A stretch of DNA of 13,432 bases from Pseudomonadota bacterium (GTDB lineage: Bacteria; Pseudomonadota; Alphaproteobacteria; Micropepsales; Micropepsaceae), in assembly GCA_021817355.1 (NCBI GenBank), contig JAKAVI010000024.1:1-13432 (forward strand). The letters are read 5' to 3'. This document shows, in pieces, positions 12,128-13,432 of the stretch. The notes beneath the pieces are model-generated. The model saw nothing but the letters and a program-made list of their open reading frames with translations. It searched no databases and was not told the DNA's origin. Numbering within the stretch: position 1 is the stretch's first letter; each line of letters begins with the position of its first letter. A program made the translations under genes and the position numbers.

Positions 12128-12598
12128 ATGCTGAAGCTCTCGCGCAAAACCTTGCTTGCTCTTGAAGCGGTCATCGACATCGCCTTCAACGCCCGTCCCG
12201 AACCGGTCCAGGCCCGCGAAATCACGGCCCGTCAGGGCGTTCCACAACGCTATCTCGAACAGGTCATGCAGCAGCTCGTCCGTGCCGGTGTCCTTAAGGG
12301 TGTCCGCGGCCCCAAGGGCGGCTATCGCCTGGCCCGGGAACGACGGCGCATCTCGGTCGGCGATGTGGTGCGTGTTGCCGAAAGTCTGGAGGATGCCAGC
12401 GGCGAGGATATCGTCGAACCGCGCTCCGAACTTGGCGCACGCATTGTTGCCCCCTTGATCAAATCCTTGACCGACGAACTCATGGCCCGGCTCGATGCCA
12501 TCTCCATCGAAGATCTGTGTCAGCAGGCAAAGGGCGCTGGCGTCGACCACGCGCTGCTCGACGGGCCCAAGGAACGTACGACCGATTTCACCATCTGA
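12128..12598 (+). CDS. Rrf2-family transcriptional regulator lacking Fe-S cysteines (CymR-like)
   Basis: This 156-residue winged-helix regulator starts with LSRKTLLALEAVIDIA (4-19). The recognition region RQGVPQRYLEQVMQQLVRAG (35-54) follows, then the wing GVRGPKGGYRLAR (58-70), all typical of Rrf2 proteins. The three cysteines that bind the cluster in IscR or NsrR are absent from the 85-110 loop; the only cysteine is Cys131 near the end. It is therefore unlikely to be a [2Fe-2S] sensor of that kind. The ATG lies one base after the dut stop, and cysK follows after 12 bases. The Firmicutes regulator CymR is also a cluster-free Rrf2 protein and uses CysK as a partner to sense O-acetylserine. 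A similar role here is plausible but inferred. Confidence 0.9.
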   Translation: MLKLSRKTLLALEAVIDIAFNARPEPVQAREITARQGVPQRYLEQVMQQLVRAGVLKGVRGPKGGYRLARERRRISVGDVVRVAESLEDASGEDIVEPRSELGARIVAPLIKSLTDELMARLDAISIEDLCQQAKGAGVDHALLDGPKERTTDFTI

Positions 12599-12610
12599 CG
12601 GAGGACCATC

Positions 12611-13432
12611 ATGAGCGAATTTACCACGCAGGGCCGCGGGCGCATCTATGACTGCATTACCGACACCATCGGCAATACCCCGCTGGTACGCCTGAAGCGG
12701 CTGCCGCAGCAGGCCGGCGTCAAGGCTGACATTCTCGTGAAGCTCGAATTCTTCAATCCGCTGTCCAGCGTCAAGGACCGTATCGGCGTCGCCATGGTCG
12801 AGGCCATGGAAGCGCAGGGCAAAATCGCGCCAGGCAAATCGACCCTGGTTGAACCGACAAGCGGTAACACCGGGATTGCACTTGCCTTTGTCGCCGCTGC
12901 CAAGGGCTATCGGCTGGTACTTGTCATGCCCGAGTCGATGTCGATCGAGCGGCGCAAAATGCTGGCCCTGCTTGGCGCCGAACTGGTGCTCACAGAGGCG
13001 GCCAAGGGCATGAAGGGCGCTATTGCCAAGGCCCAGGAAATCGTCGCGGCAACTCCTGGTGCCGTCATGCCGCAACAGTTTGAGAACCCCGCCAACCCCG
13101 ACATCCATCGGCGCACCACGGCCATGGAGATCTGGAATGATACCAACGGCACGGTCGACGCCGTGATCAGCGGCGTGGGCACCGGCGGTACCATTACCGG
13201 AGTGGGCGAAGTTCTCAAGGCCAAGAAACCAAACCTGCGCATGGTCGCCATCGAACCCGAAGATTCGGCAGTGCTGTCCGGTGGCCAGCCCGGCCCACAC
13301 AAGATCCAAGGACTTGGCGCGGGTTTCATTCCGGCCATCTTGGACCGCAAGGTGATCGACGAGGTGATCACGATCTCCAATGAAACCGCGTTTGAAACGG
13401 CGCGCAAAGTCGCCCGTCTCGAAGGCATTCCA
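12611..13432 (+). CDS. cysK: Cysteine synthase A (O-acetylserine sulfhydrylase), cut at the window end
   Basis: This PLP enzyme makes L-cysteine from O-acetyl-L-serine and sulfide. The first 274 residues are present; the family is usually 310-330 long, so the stop lies beyond the window. IGNTPLVRL (20-28) is the N-terminal signature. NPLSSVKDR (49-57) contains the PLP-binding Lys55. PTSGNTG (82-88) binds the substrate carboxylate, and GVGTGGT (188-194) binds the PLP phosphate. KIQGLGAGF (231-239) is the late conserved loop. GGAGG about 8 bases before the ATG is a strong ribosome binding site. It is the fourth gene of the coaBC-dut-Rrf2 series. Cysteine made here is a direct substrate of CoaB. 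Confidence 0.96.
   Translation, partial: MSEFTTQGRGRIYDCITDTIGNTPLVRLKRLPQQAGVKADILVKLEFFNPLSSVKDRIGVAMVEAMEAQGKIAPGKSTLVEPTSGNTGIALAFVAAAKGYRLVLVMPESMSIERRKMLALLGAELVLTEAAKGMKGAIAKAQEIVAATPGAVMPQQFENPANPDIHRRTTAMEIWNDTNGTVDAVISGVGTGGTITGVGEVLKAKKPNLRMVAIEPEDSAVLSGGQPGPHKIQGLGAGFIPAILDRKVIDEVITISNETAFETARKVARLEGIP

Noticed and set aside
12038..13309. 423-codon open frame on the minus strand opposite the Rrf2 and cysK genes
   Set aside because: It is antisense to two unmistakable genes. Its His/Gly/Asp-rich content reflects the GC-rich codon pattern of cysK read backward.

Overview
The window is GC-rich and carries only bacterial chromosomal genes. The combination of coaBC-dut-Rrf2-cysK, a feruloyl-CoA-synthase-type ligase, an FAD-dependent GlpD and several lipid or ester hydrolases looks most like an alphaproteobacterium. 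That placement is inferred from gene content and protein style, without a database search. No IS element, prophage, tRNA, rRNA or CRISPR array is visible.

Layout. (1) 1-131: the end of rpmG (ribosomal protein L33) and its intrinsic terminator. (2) 132-1936, minus strand: two tandem paralogous alpha/beta hydrolases that overlap by one base. (3) 1937-2526: a 590-base region without an obvious gene. It holds weak promoter-like signals, hairpins and a 26-codon mini-ORF behind an extremely strong Shine-Dalgarno sequence. (4) 2527-6831, plus strand: an apparent three-gene operon of glpD, a diacylglycerol-kinase-family lipid kinase (TTG start overlapping the glpD stop) and a flavoprotein of the alkyl-dihydroxyacetonephosphate synthase (AGPS) family. 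(5) 6818-10088, minus strand: a feruloyl-CoA-synthase-like acid:CoA ligase, a 70-residue uncharacterised protein and an HSL-type esterase. The esterase meets the lipid operon tail to tail with a 14-base overlap. (6) 10089-10474: a divergent intergenic region with an 18-bp perfect palindrome and a consensus -10 box. (7) 10475-13432, plus strand: coaBC, dut, an Rrf2-family regulator and cysK (cut by the window end), all closely packed.

How the parts may work together. In the central operon GlpD makes dihydroxyacetone phosphate, the backbone from which ether lipids start. The AGPS-like enzyme would exchange an acyl for an alkyl chain on acyl-DHAP, and the lipid kinase would phosphorylate a (di)acyl- or alkyl-glycerol. 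From memory, a similar neighbourhood (glpD1, an AGPS-like flavoprotein and a DAG kinase, Rv2249c-Rv2252) exists in Mycobacterium tuberculosis. This makes an aerobic bacterial ether-lipid or related glycerolipid pathway the most interesting hypothesis here. The right-hand operon joins CoA synthesis (which consumes cysteine), dUTP clean-up and cysteine synthesis. Its Rrf2 regulator lacks the IscR-type cluster cysteines and sits beside cysK, which recalls the CymR/CysK cysteine sensor of Firmicutes.

Several intercistronic inverted repeats stand out. One is an 11-bp hairpin just before the AGPS-like gene. Another 11-bp hairpin hides the ribosome binding site of the HSL esterase.
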